Translations under genes and position numbers: made by a program | Notes under the pieces: model-generated | What the model saw: the letters and a program-made list of their open reading frames with translations, nothing else | What the model was told of the DNA's origin: nothing | Database searches by the model: none | Shown here: positions 62,342 through 64,000 of the stretch, piece after piece | Numbering within the stretch: position 1 is the stretch's first letter | Layout: each line of letters opens with the position of its first letter | From: Streptomyces filipinensis | GTDB lineage: Bacteria > Actinomycetota > Actinomycetes > Streptomycetales > Streptomycetaceae | Length of the DNA stretch: 64,000 bases | Direction of reading: 5' to 3' | NCBI RefSeq assembly: GCF_014649495.1 | Contig: NZ_BMTD01000001.1 | Location: 62,001-126,000 of the forward strand

Positions 62342-62681
62342 TCCGGAGGATTACGTCACCAAAGGTGACGCCCGGAGTGTTCGCTCAGAGGACGCTCAAA
62401 TCCGGATAACGATCCCGTCACCGTTGCGGCCTGGTTTGGCGCATTCAGGCGTTGTTTGTCCGCTTTTACCTGTGCGGTGCGTCACACTCACCTCCGGTGA
62501 TCAATATTGCGGCCGTGATAAATCTTCACGACCGCCCGGCCCGCACCACCCATGTGCAGCCGGGTGCGCCACCGAGCCGACGACCGTCGGCCAGGCAACA
62601 GCTCCAGCAATCCGGGGGGATCGAAACCCGATCCGAGGCCGACGAAAGGCCCGGGTCGGCATGGAGAAAGGCGCACCACAC
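62342..62681 (+). other. 340-bp gap between DUF2017 and the amino-acid permease
   Basis: Directly after the stop is a 7-bp hairpin CGTCACC-AAA-GGTGACG (62354-62370), perhaps a weak terminator. Further on is a region rich in A+T for this genome (62490-62530) with the dyad CGTGA-TAAATCT-TCACG at 62514-62530, a candidate operator or promoter for the permease. ATCCGGA occurs at 62341 and again at 62399. No gene seen. Confidence 0.45.
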
Positions 62682-64000
62682 ATGACCTCAGCGCAGGTCG
62701 ACCAGCATCGCGACGGCAACGAGGCCGTGCGGGCAGAGGACAGCGAGGGCGGCGAGGGGTATCAGCGCGGGCTCGGATCCCGCCAGATCCAGATGATCGC
62801 CATCGGCGGTGCCATCGGAACCGGCCTCTTCCTCGGCGCGGGCAAGGGCATCTCGAAGGCCGGCCCCAGCCTGATCCTGGCGTACGCCGTCGCGGGCCTC
62901 GTGATCTTCCTGATCATGCGGGCGCTCGGCGAGCTGCTGATGTACCGCCCGGTGTCGGGTTCGTTCTCGGAGTACGCGCGCGAGTTCATCGGCCCCTTCG
63001 CGGGCTTCGTGACCGGCTGGACGTACTGGCTGTTCTGGGTGGTCACCGGCATCACCGAGGTCACGGCCGCGGCCGCCTACATGACGTACTGGTTCGACAT
63101 CCCCCAGTGGGTCTCGGCCCTGATCTTCACGATCGTGCTGTACGCCGCCAACCTGATCTCCGTGAAGCTCTTCGGTGAGCTGGAGTTCTGGTTCTCCATG
63201 GTCAAGGTCACCGCGATCATCGGCATGATCCTGATCTGCGCCGGCATCCTGACGATCGGCTTCTCCGACGCCGGCGACACCGCCTCCGTGGCCCACCTGT
63301 GGAACGACGGCGGCTTCTTCCCGCACGGCGTCGGCAACACCCTGATGACCCTGCAGATGGTGATGTTCGCCTTCCTCGCCGTCGAGCTGGTCGGTGTCAC
63401 CGCGGGCGAGTCCAAGGACCCCAAGAAGGTGCTGCCGAAGGCGATCAACACCGTGCCGTGGCGCATCGCCGTCTTCTACGTCGGCGCGCTGATCATGATC
63501 CTGTCGGTCGTGCCGTGGACGAACTTCCACCCGGGTGTCAGCCCGTTCGTCGCCGCCTTCCAGAAGATGGGCCTCGCCGCCGGCGCCGGCATCGTCAACT
63601 TCGTCGTGCTCACCGCCGCGCTGTCGTCCTGCAACTCTGGCATGTACTCCACCGGCCGCATGCTGCGCGACCTGGCGCTCAACAGCCAGGGCCCGAAGTT
63701 CTTCACCAAGCTGACGCGCAGCGGTACGCCGCTGGTCGGCACCACGTTCTCCGCCGCGCTGATGCTGGTCGGCGTCTGGATCAACTACCAGTGGCCGGGC
63801 AAGGCGTTCGACTACGTCGTCTCCTTCGCGACCATCTCCGGCATGTGGGCCTGGATCGTCATCCTGCTCTGCCAGATCCGCTACCGGGCGAAGGCGAACC
63901 GCGGGCTGCTGCCGCAGAGCGAGTTCCGTGCACCGGGCGCGCCGTACACGAGCGTCTTCGCCCTGCTGTTCATCCTCATGGTGATCGTGCTCATGGGGAT
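62682..64000 (+). CDS. Amino acid permease (AAT family), 3' truncated by window edge
   Basis: An APC-superfamily amino acid transporter of the GabP/ProY/LysP type; about 439 residues and roughly ten helices are visible. Family signatures are LGSRQIQMIAIGGAIGTGLFLGAG near residue 30, SFSEYAREFIGPFAGFVTGWTYW (read in parts) and VELVGVTAGESKDPKKVLP. ATG 62682 follows GGAGAAAGG; ATG 62661 is also in frame. The end of the gene lies outside the window. The substrate is not readable. Confidence 0.94.
   Translation, partial: MTSAQVDQHRDGNEAVRAEDSEGGEGYQRGLGSRQIQMIAIGGAIGTGLFLGAGKGISKAGPSLILAYAVAGLVIFLIMRALGELLMYRPVSGSFSEYAREFIGPFAGFVTGWTYWLFWVVTGITEVTAAAAYMTYWFDIPQWVSALIFTIVLYAANLISVKLFGELEFWFSMVKVTAIIGMILICAGILTIGFSDAGDTASVAHLWNDGGFFPHGVGNTLMTLQMVMFAFLAVELVGVTAGESKDPKKVLPKAINTVPWRIAVFYVGALIMILSVVPWTNFHPGVSPFVAAFQKMGLAAGAGIVNFVVLTAALSSCNSGMYSTGRMLRDLALNSQGPKFFTKLTRSGTPLVGTTFSAALMLVGVWINYQWPGKAFDYVVSFATISGMWAWIVILLCQIRYRAKANRGLLPQSEFRAPGAPYTSVFALLFILMVIVLMG

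Overview
This window is chromosomal DNA of a Streptomyces or very close relative. The coding DNA is extremely G+C rich, with GTG starts and 4-base GTGA/ATGA overlaps. It encodes an SsgA-like sporulation protein, a sortase substrate with the class E motif LAETG, an NnaR-type nitrogen regulator and an ECF sigma/anti-sigma pair. From memory (not checked) the order kinase, prfB, ftsEX, smpB, ssrA, narK, nnaR, sigU, rsuA, helD, malic enzyme, hupA, murA, hppD, ssgG, pncA, pncB, clpS matches one stretch of the S. coelicolor core chromosome. No biosynthetic cluster, phage, intact insertion sequence or CRISPR array was seen.

Left part (1-25 kb): the tail of a membrane Ser/Thr kinase; translation and division housekeeping (prfB, ftsE-ftsX, an S41 protease containing a TTA codon, smpB and tmRNA); a repetitive LAETG surface protein; an MFS/LysR divergon; nitrate transporter narK with its regulator nnaR; a secreted FG-GAP protein; sigU-rsuA; a HelD-like RNA polymerase remodeller; a strongly structured candidate non-coding RNA; malic enzyme; HU; and murA diverging from yqgE across a perfect 8+3+8 palindrome.

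Middle (25-37.6 kb): a GH20 hexosaminidase; a three-subunit molybdo-flavoprotein operon whose large subunit has lost the residues expected for molybdenum hydroxylase catalysis and whose Fe-S subunit carries an arm of about 430 disordered residues; an orphan SUKH-like protein; a second FG-GAP protein; then a small scar beside tRNA-Cys holding a gene of lower G+C, a frameshifted MFS fragment and a decayed Doc-like toxin.

Right part (37.6-64 kb): a helicase; an IclR regulator; an amino-acid permease, M20 deacylase, PucR regulator, GNAT transferase and N-acylamino-acid racemase that together look like a D- to L-amino acid salvage pathway; a probably leaderless secreted S16 protease; an Lrp regulator divergent from hppD; a TPR membrane protein; a GlcD-like oxidase; ssgG; two RDD membrane proteins with long disordered arms; a secreted M6 metalloprotease; NAD salvage (pncA, pncB); clpS with its DUF2017 neighbour; and the start of an amino-acid permease cut by the window edge.

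Functions rest on motifs and family memory only; no database search was run. Starts were chosen from visible ribosome-binding sites, overlaps and -10 elements.
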